NCBI RefSeq assembly: GCF_028368855.1
Contig: NZ_JAQNCY010000005.1
Coordinates: 287,985-351,984 of the forward strand
From: Leisingera sp. SS27
GTDB lineage: Bacteria > Pseudomonadota > Alphaproteobacteria > Rhodobacterales > Rhodobacteraceae
DNA length: 64,000 nucleotides
Direction of reading: 5' to 3'
How positions within the stretch are numbered: position 1 is the stretch's first letter; every line of letters starts with the position of its first letter. Below the pieces are notes generated by a model. That model saw nothing but the letters and a program-made list of their open reading frames with translations. It was not told where the DNA came from and made no database searches. This document shows positions 18,373 to 27,175 of the stretch, piece after piece. The position numbers and the translations under genes were made by a program.

Positions 18373-20808
18373 ATGAAATCACGCACCAAAGTTGTGGTTA
18401 TCGGCGGCGGCATAGCCGGCTGCTCCGTCCTCTACCATCTTACCCAGGAAGGCTGGAGCGACGTTGTTCTGCTTGAACGCAATGAACTGACAAGTGGCAC
18501 AACCTGGCACTCAGCTGCGCAGGTCACAAATTTCGGCGTGAACCAGACCATGGTTGGGCTGAAAAGCCATTCCATTGCCTTGTACAAAAAGCTGGCGGAA
18601 GACCCGGAATACCCGATCAACTACCACCACGGCGACGGAGGCATCCGTCTGGCCAACACACCAGAGCAGATGCAGGGCTACCGCCATTTCGCCTCCATGG
18701 CCCGTGGCATGGATGTGCATCTCGAGGTGATTGACGCGGCAGAATGCGCTCGCCGCCACCCGTTGGTTTCCACCGACAACCTCACGGGCGGATTGTGGGA
18801 TCCGCTGGACGGCGACATTGACCCGGCGCAGTTATGCCAGGCATTGGCCTATCACGCGCGTAAGGCGGGGGCAGAAGTCTACCGCAACACGCCAGTGACG
18901 GCCCTCACCCAGCACAAGGATGACACTTGGACCGTGCACACAGAACACGGCGATATCGACTGCGATATCGTCGTCAATGCCTGCGGCTACCGGGTGAACG
19001 AGGTGGGCGCGATGATGGATGTGCACCATCCCGTCGCCTCAATGGAACACCAGTATTTCCTGACAGAGGACATCCCGGGCGTCGTCGAAGCGAGCCACCG
19101 ACTGCCGCTGATCCGTTGCCCGATCTCGGATTACTACTGCCGTCAGGAAAAGAACGGTCTGCTGATCGGCTTCTATGAGCAGGACTGCAAGACCTGGGGT
19201 ATGGGCGGGATCGACCCGAACTTTGTGAACGCGCTTTGCCCCGACGATCTGGAGCGGGTGATGGACGTCCTGGAAGGTGCCTTCGAGAGAATGCCTGCGC
19301 TGCGCGAAACTGGCATCCGTTCCATCGTGAACGGGCCCATCACCTACACAATCGACGGCGCGCCGCTGATCGGCCCGATTCCGGGCAAGCGCAACGCCTT
19401 TTGCGCCGTCGGCTTGCGCGCGGGCCTTGGCGAAGGCGGAGGCCACGGCTGGCTTTTGGCGCAGATGATCGTGCATGGCGAGGCCTGCTATGACACCTGG
19501 TGTATCGACCCACGCCGCTTCACTGGCCACGCAAATGCGGAGCTGACTGCACTGAAGGCAATCGAGGATTACCAGAACGAATTCCGCTTCCACTTCCCGC
19601 ATGAGCACCGGCCGGCGGGCCGCCCGGCCAAAACCACGCCACTGACACCTTTGCTGGCAGCAGAGGGTGCAGAGTTCACGGTGGTCAATGGTTGGGAAAG
19701 GATGGATTACATCAAGCCTTCGCCGGATTTCCACCCTTCGCTCAATTTCAACTTCGACGAGACCTTTGGCGTTGTCGCCGCTGAAGTGGCGAACGTGCAT
19801 GAAAACGCAGGCCTCGCCGAGGTCAACGGCTTCAACCGTTTCGAAATCACCGGTACTGACCGCCACAGCTTCCTCGACCGCATGTTCTGCGGCACTGTCT
19901 CCAAACACGTTGGCCGCGTCGGGCTGGGATACCTGCTAAACCACCAAGGGATGGTCAAGGGCGAGGCCACCGTTGCCAATCTCCCTGCCTCGGACCGCGG
20001 GCCGGAGCGGATCTGGTACGGTTCCGCTGCCGCCAGCGAATTCCACGACATGGACTGGCTTACCCAGCACATCCGCGTGGAAGAAGACGTTCAGATCCGC
20101 TCGCTCACCAATGACCAAACCATCCTGGTCCTCGCCGGCCCCCGAGCGCGGGACGTACTCTCAGCCTGCGTCCGGGGCGACTGGTCGCGCGACGCCTTCC
20201 CCTGGCTGTCGGTGCGTGAATGCTTCATCGGCTTTGCCCCAGCCACTGTGATGGGCGTTAGCTTTTGCGGTGAGCTTGCCTATGAAATCCACGTGCCTAA
20301 CGCTTCGCTCTACGCCGCCTACCTGGTGCTGCGGAAGTCAGGTGAAGAGCATGGGCTCAAACTTTTCGGTTCCCGTGCAATAGAGTCGATGCGGATGGAA
20401 AAGGGCTTTCTGCACTGGAAAACCGATCTTATCACCGAATTTAACCCGTTCGAAACAGGCTTGGACCGGTTCGTCAAACTGGAGAAGGGTGACTTCATTG
20501 GCAAAGAGGCATTACTGAAACTTCGGTCCGATGGCGTGCGCAAGAAGCTGGTCACACTGAAGGTGGACGCAACACACGCCCCGGCCCACGGCGGCGCCTC
20601 GCTAATGAAGGGGAGCAAGGTTGTGGGCACTGTGACCTCCGGCAGCTGGGGTCATCGGGTGGGTATGAACCTTGCCTATGCGTTTGTTGAACCCGGCCTG
20701 GCCGAAATCGGCAACACCATGCAGCTAGACCTTTGCGGAGATCTGGTCGCAGCTCAGGTGATCGCCCCGTCACCTTATGATCCAAGCTTTGACTGCATCC
20801 GCAGTTGA
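18373..20808 (+). CDS. FAD-dependent N-demethylase (dimethylglycine/sarcosine dehydrogenase-like) with GcvT domain
   Basis: 811 aa. An N-terminal DAO/FAD oxidoreductase domain (dinucleotide motif VVIGGGIAGCSVLYHL at about 8-23; His46 in TTWHSAAQV at the position that carries covalent FAD in dimethylglycine dehydrogenase) is followed by FAO_M, GCV_T (from about residue 470, FEITGTDRHSFLDRM) and GCV_T C-terminal domains. The family removes N-methyl groups and passes formaldehyde-level carbon to tetrahydrofolate. The serine after the FAD His departs from the more usual alanine, so the exact substrate may differ. Strong GGGAGG site. Divergent from the amine-type ABC transporter and followed by a terminator, so it is probably monocistronic. 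Confidence 0.9.
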   Translation: MKSRTKVVVIGGGIAGCSVLYHLTQEGWSDVVLLERNELTSGTTWHSAAQVTNFGVNQTMVGLKSHSIALYKKLAEDPEYPINYHHGDGGIRLANTPEQMQGYRHFASMARGMDVHLEVIDAAECARRHPLVSTDNLTGGLWDPLDGDIDPAQLCQALAYHARKAGAEVYRNTPVTALTQHKDDTWTVHTEHGDIDCDIVVNACGYRVNEVGAMMDVHHPVASMEHQYFLTEDIPGVVEASHRLPLIRCPISDYYCRQEKNGLLIGFYEQDCKTWGMGGIDPNFVNALCPDDLERVMDVLEGAFERMPALRETGIRSIVNGPITYTIDGAPLIGPIPGKRNAFCAVGLRAGLGEGGGHGWLLAQMIVHGEACYDTWCIDPRRFTGHANAELTALKAIEDYQNEFRFHFPHEHRPAGRPAKTTPLTPLLAAEGAEFTVVNGWERMDYIKPSPDFHPSLNFNFDETFGVVAAEVANVHENAGLAEVNGFNRFEITGTDRHSFLDRMFCGTVSKHVGRVGLGYLLNHQGMVKGEATVANLPASDRGPERIWYGSAAASEFHDMDWLTQHIRVEEDVQIRSLTNDQTILVLAGPRARDVLSACVRGDWSRDAFPWLSVRECFIGFAPATVMGVSFCGELAYEIHVPNASLYAAYLVLRKSGEEHGLKLFGSRAIESMRMEKGFLHWKTDLITEFNPFETGLDRFVKLEKGDFIGKEALLKLRSDGVRKKLVTLKVDATHAPAHGGASLMKGSKVVGTVTSGSWGHRVGMNLAYAFVEPGLAEIGNTMQLDLCGDLVAAQVIAPSPYDPSFDCIRS

Positions 20809-20828
20809 ACCATTACTGAAACAGCAAA

Positions 20829-20852
20829 ACGCCCGGGGAACACCCCGGGCGT
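20829..20852. terminator. Bidirectional terminator
   Basis: A perfect 10-bp stem ACGCCCGGGG / CCCCGGGCGT with an AACA loop, an A-rich left flank and CTTGTTTG on the right, between convergent genes. Confidence 0.75.
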
Positions 20853-20874
20853 CTTGTTTGCGGCGGCTCTCAAT

Positions 20875-22140
20875 TCAGCTGCGGCCTTTCCAGGGCACCA
20901 GCCAGTTCTCTGCCTTGCGCATCAGGATATCGATGCCATAGCCGATGATGCCGATGAGCACGATGCCCATGATCACGATGTCCGTGAGCTGGAACTTGGA
21001 CGCCGCAATGATCATCATGCCTGCCCCCTTTTGCGCGGCAACCAGTTCGGCGGCCACAACAGTTCCCCAGCAGACGCCCATCGCCACCCGCGCGCCGGTG
21101 AATATTTCCGGCAGCGAGTTCGGCATAATTACATGGCGCATGATCTGCCACTTGGAAGCACCCAATGAGTAGGCTGCGTGGATCTTTGAGATGTTCACAC
21201 CTGACACTCCGGCCCGCGCCGCAATCGTCATGATCCACAGCGCCGCAAGGAAAAGCAGAACGATCTTGCCGGTTTCCCAGATGCCAAACCAGATAATCAC
21301 CAGAGGGATCAATGCCAGCGGAGGCACCGGCCGCATGAATTCGACAATCGGGTCAAACCAACCGCGGAACCATCCGGAAAGGCCCATGGCGTATCCCAGC
21401 GGAATGCCAATGATCGCGCCGGTCACAAAGCCCGCCACAACCCGCAGAAGCGACCACCCCAAATGCTGCCAAAGCGAGAAGTTCTGATAGCCCTCGGATG
21501 CGATTTCAAAGAACCGCGCCACCACCGTTTCCGGGGCTGGCAGCCAGATCGGATTCATCTGCATACCGCCGTGCGGAGTAAAACTGATCGCACCTTTGCC
21601 TGTCAGTGTCACGGTTCCATCGCCGGTGTCCACTGCTCCATCAGCAGTAATTGGCGCGCCGTTGATGGCAACAATCTTTGCGCCATCCCGGCGCTTGGCC
21701 TCATCGTTCTTGTCGAAGAGAAGCGTTGTTGACCGCCCCGCCTGTGCTGCCAGCGCGTCATTCGAGGCAAAGCCCTCGCCGCCTTCAACCTCGAACTTCT
21801 CAACGTCCTCGCCAAATCCGAAGACACGCACAGTGACATTCGCATCATCCGTTGCGCCATCGGCGTTTTCCAGCGTGTAGGTGAAAGTGGTCTCGCCGGT
21901 AAACGGCCCCGGCACATGGATCGGGAAAAGTTTGGAGCCTGTAAACGCCGCCCAGATCACGAAAATCACCAGCACCGAGATGATCGAAGCCGCCCGGTCC
22001 GGCGTGACCGCGCTCTCGTCGCCGAAAGTAACGGTCTTGAGACTGGTGAAATCCTGCCGGGATTGCATCCCTTTACGGATCAGCTGCACCAGAAAGAAGG
22101 CACCGGCAAACAGCGCGATGTAGAAGAGAAAGACTGTCAT
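20875..22140 (-). CDS. ABC permease (TauC/SsuC type) with periplasmic insert
   Basis: 421 aa against about 260 for typical members. Residues 1-67 carry two extra membrane segments (3-20 and 50-67). Residues about 70-195 form a polar, Gly/Asp/Thr-rich block likely to be periplasmic; FTYTLENADGATDDANVTV within it resembles VCBS/cadherin-like beta-sandwich repeats. The regular permease core starts near 200 (IWLPAPETVVARF) and contains the coupling helix AAYSLGASKWQIMRHV (about 322-337). Last gene of a binding protein-ATPase-permease operon; overlaps the ATPase gene by 4 bases. The insert may act as a docking or ligand-sensing module; this is inference. Confidence 0.88.
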   Translation of the reverse strand: MTVFLFYIALFAGAFFLVQLIRKGMQSRQDFTSLKTVTFGDESAVTPDRAASIISVLVIFVIWAAFTGSKLFPIHVPGPFTGETTFTYTLENADGATDDANVTVRVFGFGEDVEKFEVEGGEGFASNDALAAQAGRSTTLLFDKNDEAKRRDGAKIVAINGAPITADGAVDTGDGTVTLTGKGAISFTPHGGMQMNPIWLPAPETVVARFFEIASEGYQNFSLWQHLGWSLLRVVAGFVTGAIIGIPLGYAMGLSGWFRGWFDPIVEFMRPVPPLALIPLVIIWFGIWETGKIVLLFLAALWIMTIAARAGVSGVNISKIHAAYSLGASKWQIMRHVIMPNSLPEIFTGARVAMGVCWGTVVAAELVAAQKGAGMMIIAASKFQLTDIVIMGIVLIGIIGYGIDILMRKAENWLVPWKGRS

Positions 22141-22943
22141 GCCACCTGCTCCGTCCGGCCCATGATCTCCTCTTCCATCTCCCAGATCATTGATAGGATC
22201 TCATCGCGTGTCTCAGCGAAGCCTTCGGATTTCTTGACGTCGCGCAGATCAGCGTTAACCCCGCGTTCGGCAAAGGGCAGGTTGTATTCGCGGTGGATAC
22301 GCCCGGGACGCGGCGCCATCACAATCAGCCGTTCCCCCAGCAACAGAGCCTCTTCCACCGAGTGGGTAATCAAGATGATGGTCTTGCCTGTTTCCTTCCA
22401 GAGCTTCAGCACCAGCCCTTGCATCTTCTCCCGCGTCAACGCATCCAGCGCTCCCAGTGGTTCGTCCATCAGGATCACATCGGGCTCATTGGCCAGGCAG
22501 CGTGCCAGCGCCACGCGCTGCTGCATCCCGCCCGACAGCTCGTACACCGCCTTTTCCTTGAAGTCCTGCAAGCCAACGATTTCCAGCAGATGGTCCGAGA
22601 TCTTCTCCCGCTCTGCTTTTGGCATGCCCTTCATACGAGGGCCAAATTCCACGTTGTCGCGCACGTTCATCCACTCAAACAGCGCGCCCTTCTGGAATAC
22701 CATGCCGCGTTCTGCGTCAGGGCCGGTCACCACATGGCCGTTCAGCTCCACCTCACCTTCGGTCGGAGCCAGGAAGCCGGCCAGAATGTTCAGCAGCGTG
22801 GTCTTGCCACAGCCCGACGGCCCCAGCACAGACAACAGCTCCCCCGCCTGCAAATTTAATGAAACGTCTTTCAGCGCCTGAACCGAACTGCCGTTGGGCA
22901 GGTCAAAACGCATGGAGACACTTTTGATGTCCAGTCCTGACAT
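22137..22943 (-). CDS. ABC transporter ATP-binding protein (TauB/SsuB type)
   Basis: 268 aa. Walker A GPSGCGKTTLLN, signature ELSGGMQQRVALARCLA, Walker B VILMDEPLGALD and a switch His in LITHSVEEA. The family powers uptake of sulfonates, nitrate or pyrimidine-like solutes. It overlaps the permease gene by 4 bases and is separated from the binding-protein gene by a double hairpin. Confidence 0.93.
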   Translation of the reverse strand: MSGLDIKSVSMRFDLPNGSSVQALKDVSLNLQAGELLSVLGPSGCGKTTLLNILAGFLAPTEGEVELNGHVVTGPDAERGMVFQKGALFEWMNVRDNVEFGPRMKGMPKAEREKISDHLLEIVGLQDFKEKAVYELSGGMQQRVALARCLANEPDVILMDEPLGALDALTREKMQGLVLKLWKETGKTIILITHSVEEALLLGERLIVMAPRPGRIHREYNLPFAERGVNADLRDVKKSEGFAETRDEILSMIWEMEEEIMGRTEQVA

Positions 22944-22978
22944 CTCTTCCCCTTCCTTTTTGCGCCAGTTTGCAGCCG

Positions 22979-23018
22979 GCCTGCATATGCAGATGCAGGC
23001 GGCCCGGGATCCGGGCCG
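22979..23018 (-). terminator. Tandem hairpins after the binding-protein gene
   Basis: Two adjoining perfect hairpins: GCCTGCAT/ATGCAGGC (22979-23000) and CGGCCCGG/CCGGGCCG (23000-23018). They lie between the binding-protein stop and the ATPase start, again suggesting differential mRNA stability. Confidence 0.6.
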
Positions 23019-23043
23019 TCCGCCTTGGCCAAAGTATGCCGGT

Positions 23044-24039
23044 TCAGTTCAGCGCGGCTTCCAGCGGTCCGCTGTCCACGGCACCGTCATAGGAATCCAG
23101 CGCCGCCTCAATGCTGCCTGCATTCACAAACACATCCGCCACGCCCTTCATGAAGGTCTGCGCGCCGCCGCCGAGCCATTTTTCTGAAAGCTGTTCTTCA
23201 GCTGAAGGGAAACTGAAGGTCGCGATGGTAGCCTCCGCATCGGCTAAATCCATGCCTGCGTCCTTGGCAATTACCGGCAGCATTTCGTCTTTCTGATCGC
23301 CGGAGTTCCACATTGCATTGGCATCTGCTGTCACCTTCAGGAACTTGCTGAGAAGGGCGCCCTCGTCCGCGATGAATCCAGCCGGTGCACTGGTCACGTC
23401 AAACACCAGAATGCCCAGCTCTTCCTTCTCCGCACCCGTTAGCAGCACATTGCCATGCTCCAGCATCCGCCGCAGCGCGCCACCCCAGCCGCAGACCATG
23501 TCCAGATTGCCCTGGGCAAACGCCGCCGCGCCATCTGCAGGTGCCATGTCGACAATTTCCATGGAACCAACGTCGACACCGAAATGCGCCATCTGAGACA
23601 GGAAGCCATAGTGAGCGGCTGTGCCGATCGGCACGCCGACTTTCTTCCCATTTAATTCGCCTGCGTTGTCTTTGTCGATTTCCAGAGCCTCGGCCACCAC
23701 ACAGTTGTCGTTTTCAGCATAGCTGACAGCCACATCCACGGTCTGAATGTCCTGCCCGGCGGAAGTAGCAACCACGAAAGGCGGCACACCCTGACTGACG
23801 GCAATCTGTACATCGCCTGAAGCCATGGCTGCAGACATTGCTGTACCGGTGTCAAAGGAGACCCAATTGATTTTGACACCCATCTCTTCTTCATAGGTGC
23901 CTTTAGCCTTGGCGTACTGGAACGGCATTGGCCACTCCAAGAAATACGCCACGGTAATCTCGTCGAGGGCCGAAGCCTGAGTCGCTGATATGGTGGCGGC
24001 GGCCGCGCAGACTGTTGAAAGCAGATACTTTTTGATCAT
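23044..24039 (-). CDS. ABC binding protein (TauA/NMT1-like)
   Basis: 331 aa. A Sec signal peptide covers about residues 1-24 (MIKKYLLSTVCAAAATISAT, cleavage after ASA). The mature protein has the TauA-type opening DEITVAYFLEWPMPFQYAK and the GDVQIAVSQGVPPFVVA ligand-site block. ATG 24039 with GGGAG about 10 bases upstream is preferred over the GTG at 24063. First gene of the transporter operon, divergent from the LysR gene. Close relatives are annotated as taurine transporters, but sequence alone does not fix the ligand; the nearby HpsN-like enzyme suggests a sulfonate. Confidence 0.88.
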   Translation of the reverse strand: MIKKYLLSTVCAAAATISATQASALDEITVAYFLEWPMPFQYAKAKGTYEEEMGVKINWVSFDTGTAMSAAMASGDVQIAVSQGVPPFVVATSAGQDIQTVDVAVSYAENDNCVVAEALEIDKDNAGELNGKKVGVPIGTAAHYGFLSQMAHFGVDVGSMEIVDMAPADGAAAFAQGNLDMVCGWGGALRRMLEHGNVLLTGAEKEELGILVFDVTSAPAGFIADEGALLSKFLKVTADANAMWNSGDQKDEMLPVIAKDAGMDLADAEATIATFSFPSAEEQLSEKWLGGGAQTFMKGVADVFVNAGSIEAALDSYDGAVDSGPLEAALN

Positions 24040-24246
24040 GTTAATCGTTCTCCCAGTTGTCACGCCTGGCTCGTTCTATGCGGGCCTTGAGGCGTTGATT
24101 TTTACACGGAAAACCTTATCCGGGAAGAGAATTCACTGTAGAATAAAATTACTCCTGCACGGAAAGTAAAACTCAGTTTCGATTTTTTCGCATGTATTGG
24201 CGCAATTCTCTGGATAGCATATGCAAATCCGCAGGGAGGACCGCAC
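24040..24246. promoter_or_regulatory. Divergent promoter region of transporter and LysR genes
   Basis: 207 AT-rich bases between the divergent binding-protein and LysR genes, the classic position for LysR operators (T-N11-A) controlling both directions. No unique operator could be chosen by eye. Confidence 0.45.
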
Positions 24247-25218
24247 ATGCAAAAGACGCTGAGTCTGCGCTGGCTGGAAGTATTCCAGCTTATCTCGAAA
24301 TCCGGCTCTATACAGAAAGTCGCCGCCGAAACCGGCCTTTCGATCAGCACAGTGTCTAACCATCTGCGCAGTCTTGAAAACGCGCTTGGTGTCGATCTGG
24401 TTGACCACACCCGGCGCCCCATGGGTCTGACGCCGGCAGGTGTGGTTTTTGCCCGGTATGTTTGCGACGGGCTGATGACTCTCAGGCGCGGTGAAGCGGA
24501 AATGCGTTCCGGCAGCTGGCAGCATGCAACAGATCTGCGCATGGCCCTGCTGGATGATTTCGACAATGAGGTGGGCCCGGAACTGTTCCAGTTCCTGTCT
24601 TCCGCCCTGCCCCGCTGCAGTTTCCGGCATTACACCCGCCCCAGCCACGAGATCATAGAGAAATTGCAGGCGCAGAAGCTGGATGCAGGCGTTGCCACCC
24701 GGCCGTCCGGGCTGCTACCGGACCTTATCGAGTACCCCCTGATGCGCGATCCTTTCATTCTGGTTGTGCCAACGGGCTACGCCGGCAGCATTGAGGATCT
24801 GACAAAAGCAGACGCTCCGCTGCCCCTCTTGCGCTATTCCCGCGACCACACAATCGGCAAACAGATAGAGACCCAGCTGACCCGTCTCAAGATCGCGCTG
24901 CCCAACCGGTTTGAATTGGAATGCAACCAATCGATCATTGGTCTGGTGTCCGAGGGCAGCGGCTGGACCGTCACCACTGCCGCCAGCTACCACCGCGCCC
25001 AGCGGTTCCACGAGAAGGTCAAGTTGGTGCGCTTTCCGGGAAAAAGTTTTGCCCGCACGGTCTCGCTGTTCACGACCAGCGTCTATCCTGCAGCAACGTC
25101 GCAGCTGATACATGAGGCGCTGCAGAAGTCCCTGAGGCTGCATTTCACAGACCCTATAACCCAACGTTTCCCCTGGCTCGGGGAAGAATTCCGAACCTTG
25201 CCTTCAGGCGCGGACTAA
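24247..25218 (+). CDS. LysR family transcriptional regulator
   Basis: 323 aa. The N-terminal winged helix-turn-helix (residues 5-65) includes SGSIQKVAAETGLSISTVSNHLRSLENALGVDL, somewhat divergent from the classic A-x-x-L-H-x-S-Q-P sequence. A periplasmic-binding-protein-like effector domain follows. Start ATG 24247 has AGGGAGGA upstream. It is divergent from the TauABC-like operon and points towards the HpsN-like dehydrogenase gene, so it probably governs both according to the substrate. Confidence 0.88.
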   Translation: MQKTLSLRWLEVFQLISKSGSIQKVAAETGLSISTVSNHLRSLENALGVDLVDHTRRPMGLTPAGVVFARYVCDGLMTLRRGEAEMRSGSWQHATDLRMALLDDFDNEVGPELFQFLSSALPRCSFRHYTRPSHEIIEKLQAQKLDAGVATRPSGLLPDLIEYPLMRDPFILVVPTGYAGSIEDLTKADAPLPLLRYSRDHTIGKQIETQLTRLKIALPNRFELECNQSIIGLVSEGSGWTVTTAASYHRAQRFHEKVKLVRFPGKSFARTVSLFTTSVYPAATSQLIHEALQKSLRLHFTDPITQRFPWLGEEFRTLPSGAD

Positions 25219-25363
25219 CCACCGGGGCAATTAGAAACAAACATCCGTGTTTTTCGAAACCCTTGGCTCGCGGCTTGACCGTTTGGTCTCTCAACCGCTG
25301 TTTTAGGCGCAATCCGCACCCTGCGATTTCTGCACAGGCGGCGGCACTTTGAGGAACATGGAC

Positions 25364-26653
25364 ATGGCAATCACATACCTGAAACAAGCCAAGGCGCGTC
25401 CTGCCACTGAATGCAGCGATATTCGCGACACCGTCGCTGTGATGCTGGCCAACATCCAGCGCGAGGGCGAGGATGCAGTGCGCCGCTATTCGGAAAAACT
25501 TGACCGCTGGACCGGTCCAGTCGTGGTGACAGACGCCCAGCGCCGCGCGGCCTGCAACAGGGTTTCGCAGCAAACTAAGGACGACATCCAGTTTGCCCAC
25601 GCGAACATTCGCCGCTTTGCCGAGGCACAAAAGGCCACGTTAGGCGAATGCGAGGTGGAAGTGATCCCCGGCCTGATTGCAGGCCAGAAACAGATTCCGG
25701 TATCCAGTGCCGGCTGTTACGTTCCGGGCGGCCGCTACAGCCATATTGCCAGCGCCCTGATGACCATCACCACTGCCAAGGTCGCCGGTGTACCGCACAT
25801 CACCGCGGTCTCGCCGCCGCGCCCCGGCAGTGGAATTCCCGATCCGATCATTTATGCCATGGATCTTTGTGGCGCCGACCTGATCCTCAACTTGGGCGGC
25901 GTGCAGGGAATCGCTGCTATGGCCCAGGGTTTGTTCGGGGCTCAACCCGCCGACATCCTCGTCGGTCCAGGCAACTCCTATGTGGCAGAAGCCAAGCGTA
26001 TGCTTTTCGGCGAGGTTGGCATCGACATGTTTGCCGGTCCAACGGACTCGCTGGTGATTGCCGACCACACCGCAGATGTGGAAACCGTCGCCTGGGATCT
26101 GGTTAGCCAGGCCGAACACGGTGCCGACAGCCCGGTCTGGCTGGTTACTACCAGCGAGCTGCTGGCCAAAGGCGTCATGGCCCGTGCACAGGCGTTGATT
26201 GATCAACTGCCCGAGCCCAACCTCTCCGCCGCTCACCGCGCCTGGCACGAACGCGCCGAGGTGGTTCTTTGCGGCAGCCGGGAAGAGGCCGCTCAGGTGG
26301 CTGACCGCTATGCGCCGGAACATCTGCAGGTGCAGGCCGAAGACCTAGACTGGTGGCTAGGCCGCCTCTCTGCCTATGGCTCGCTATTTCTAGGCAAGGA
26401 GACAACCGTGTCCTTCGGCGACAAGACCTCCGGCCCCAACCATGTTCTGCCGACCAGCGGCGCTGCGCGCTATACTGGCGGGTTGTCGGTGCACAAGTTC
26501 ACCAAGACCGTCACTTGGCAGCGCTGCAACGCCGCTGCCTCTCATGAGCTGGCACAGCGCACCGCCCGGATCAGCCGGATGGAAGGAATGGAAGGTCACG
26601 CAATCGCCGCCGAAATGCGGTTGATACCCGAGAAACTGTCTGAAGCCGTTTAG
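25364..26653 (+). CDS. Histidinol dehydrogenase family enzyme, sulfopropanediol dehydrogenase (HpsN)-like
   Basis: 429 aa. It has the HisD fold with the conserved blocks AGCYVPGGRYSHIASALMT, DILVGPGNSYVAEAKRMLFGEVGIDM, AGPTDSLVIAD, and the metal/catalytic segment SQAEHGADSPVWLVT, as well as RYAPEHLQV. It starts MAITYLKQAK and keeps GRYSHIASA, both features I recall in HpsN of Ruegeria, which oxidises 2,3-dihydroxypropane-1-sulfonate twice to sulfolactate. Histidine biosynthesis is unlikely because no his genes are near and the order is transporter-LysR-enzyme. ATG 25364 has GAGGA 9 bases upstream; the frame is open to 25349. The substrate is inferred. Confidence 0.78.
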   Translation: MAITYLKQAKARPATECSDIRDTVAVMLANIQREGEDAVRRYSEKLDRWTGPVVVTDAQRRAACNRVSQQTKDDIQFAHANIRRFAEAQKATLGECEVEVIPGLIAGQKQIPVSSAGCYVPGGRYSHIASALMTITTAKVAGVPHITAVSPPRPGSGIPDPIIYAMDLCGADLILNLGGVQGIAAMAQGLFGAQPADILVGPGNSYVAEAKRMLFGEVGIDMFAGPTDSLVIADHTADVETVAWDLVSQAEHGADSPVWLVTTSELLAKGVMARAQALIDQLPEPNLSAAHRAWHERAEVVLCGSREEAAQVADRYAPEHLQVQAEDLDWWLGRLSAYGSLFLGKETTVSFGDKTSGPNHVLPTSGAARYTGGLSVHKFTKTVTWQRCNAAASHELAQRTARISRMEGMEGHAIAAEMRLIPEKLSEAV

Positions 26654-26656
26654 CGC

Positions 26657-27175
26657 TCAGGAAGGCGTCTCCAGCTTCTGATCGAGGTCAACTGGCCCCA
26701 ACACCGCATCGTCGGGAATGCTCTCAAACCCGGCGACTGCACCACCATAACGCTTTGCAAACCGCGCGGCTTCTTCTTGCGAGGCAAAGGGCACAACCTC
26801 CGGCGCACCCATACCGCCCGCGGCCTTGGAGCCTACCACGAAATGCGCCTCCCTGGCATCAATCCAGTTGCTGCTGCCAGGATGCTCCCAGCTTGCCGCC
26901 GCACCCATGTCGCTGACATAGATCGCGGTGATGTCTGCATCCCGCTCCGGGCCTTTCACATAGGCCGCCAGATCGCGCACCTGCGCAAAAAACAGCGGTG
27001 CCGGAAAGCCATCCAAGTGAATCTGCCCCTTTGGTCCGCCGTGTTCAGCAACATTCATCTGGCAAAAATAGCTGAGCGCTGCTTCGGTCAATTCCACTGG
27101 CGCGGGCGGCACTTTGTCTGCCTCCTCCTGGCAGGCAGACAAGATCAAGGCCGCAACAAGGATCAAGCGCTTCAT
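26657..27175 (-). CDS. nosL: NosL copper chaperone lipoprotein
   Basis: 172 aa. A lipoprotein signal peptide ends in the lipobox LILSAC (Cys about 18). NosL delivers Cu(I) to nitrous oxide reductase for CuZ assembly. The body carries FCQMNVAEHGGPKGQI with the conserved Cys-x-Met copper ligands and a Met-containing motif later. The start overlaps nosY by 4 bases (ATGA). It is the last gene of the nos operon here and ends three bases from the convergent HpsN-like gene, so no room exists for nosX. Confidence 0.93.
   Translation of the reverse strand: MKRLILVAALILSACQEEADKVPPAPVELTEAALSYFCQMNVAEHGGPKGQIHLDGFPAPLFFAQVRDLAAYVKGPERDADITAIYVSDMGAAASWEHPGSSNWIDAREAHFVVGSKAAGGMGAPEVVPFASQEEAARFAKRYGGAVAGFESIPDDAVLGPVDLDQKLETPS

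Noticed and set aside
25364..26653. Histidine biosynthetic hisD
   Set aside because: No other his genes nearby, and the context and N-terminus fit HpsN-like catabolic dehydrogenases better; not fully excluded.
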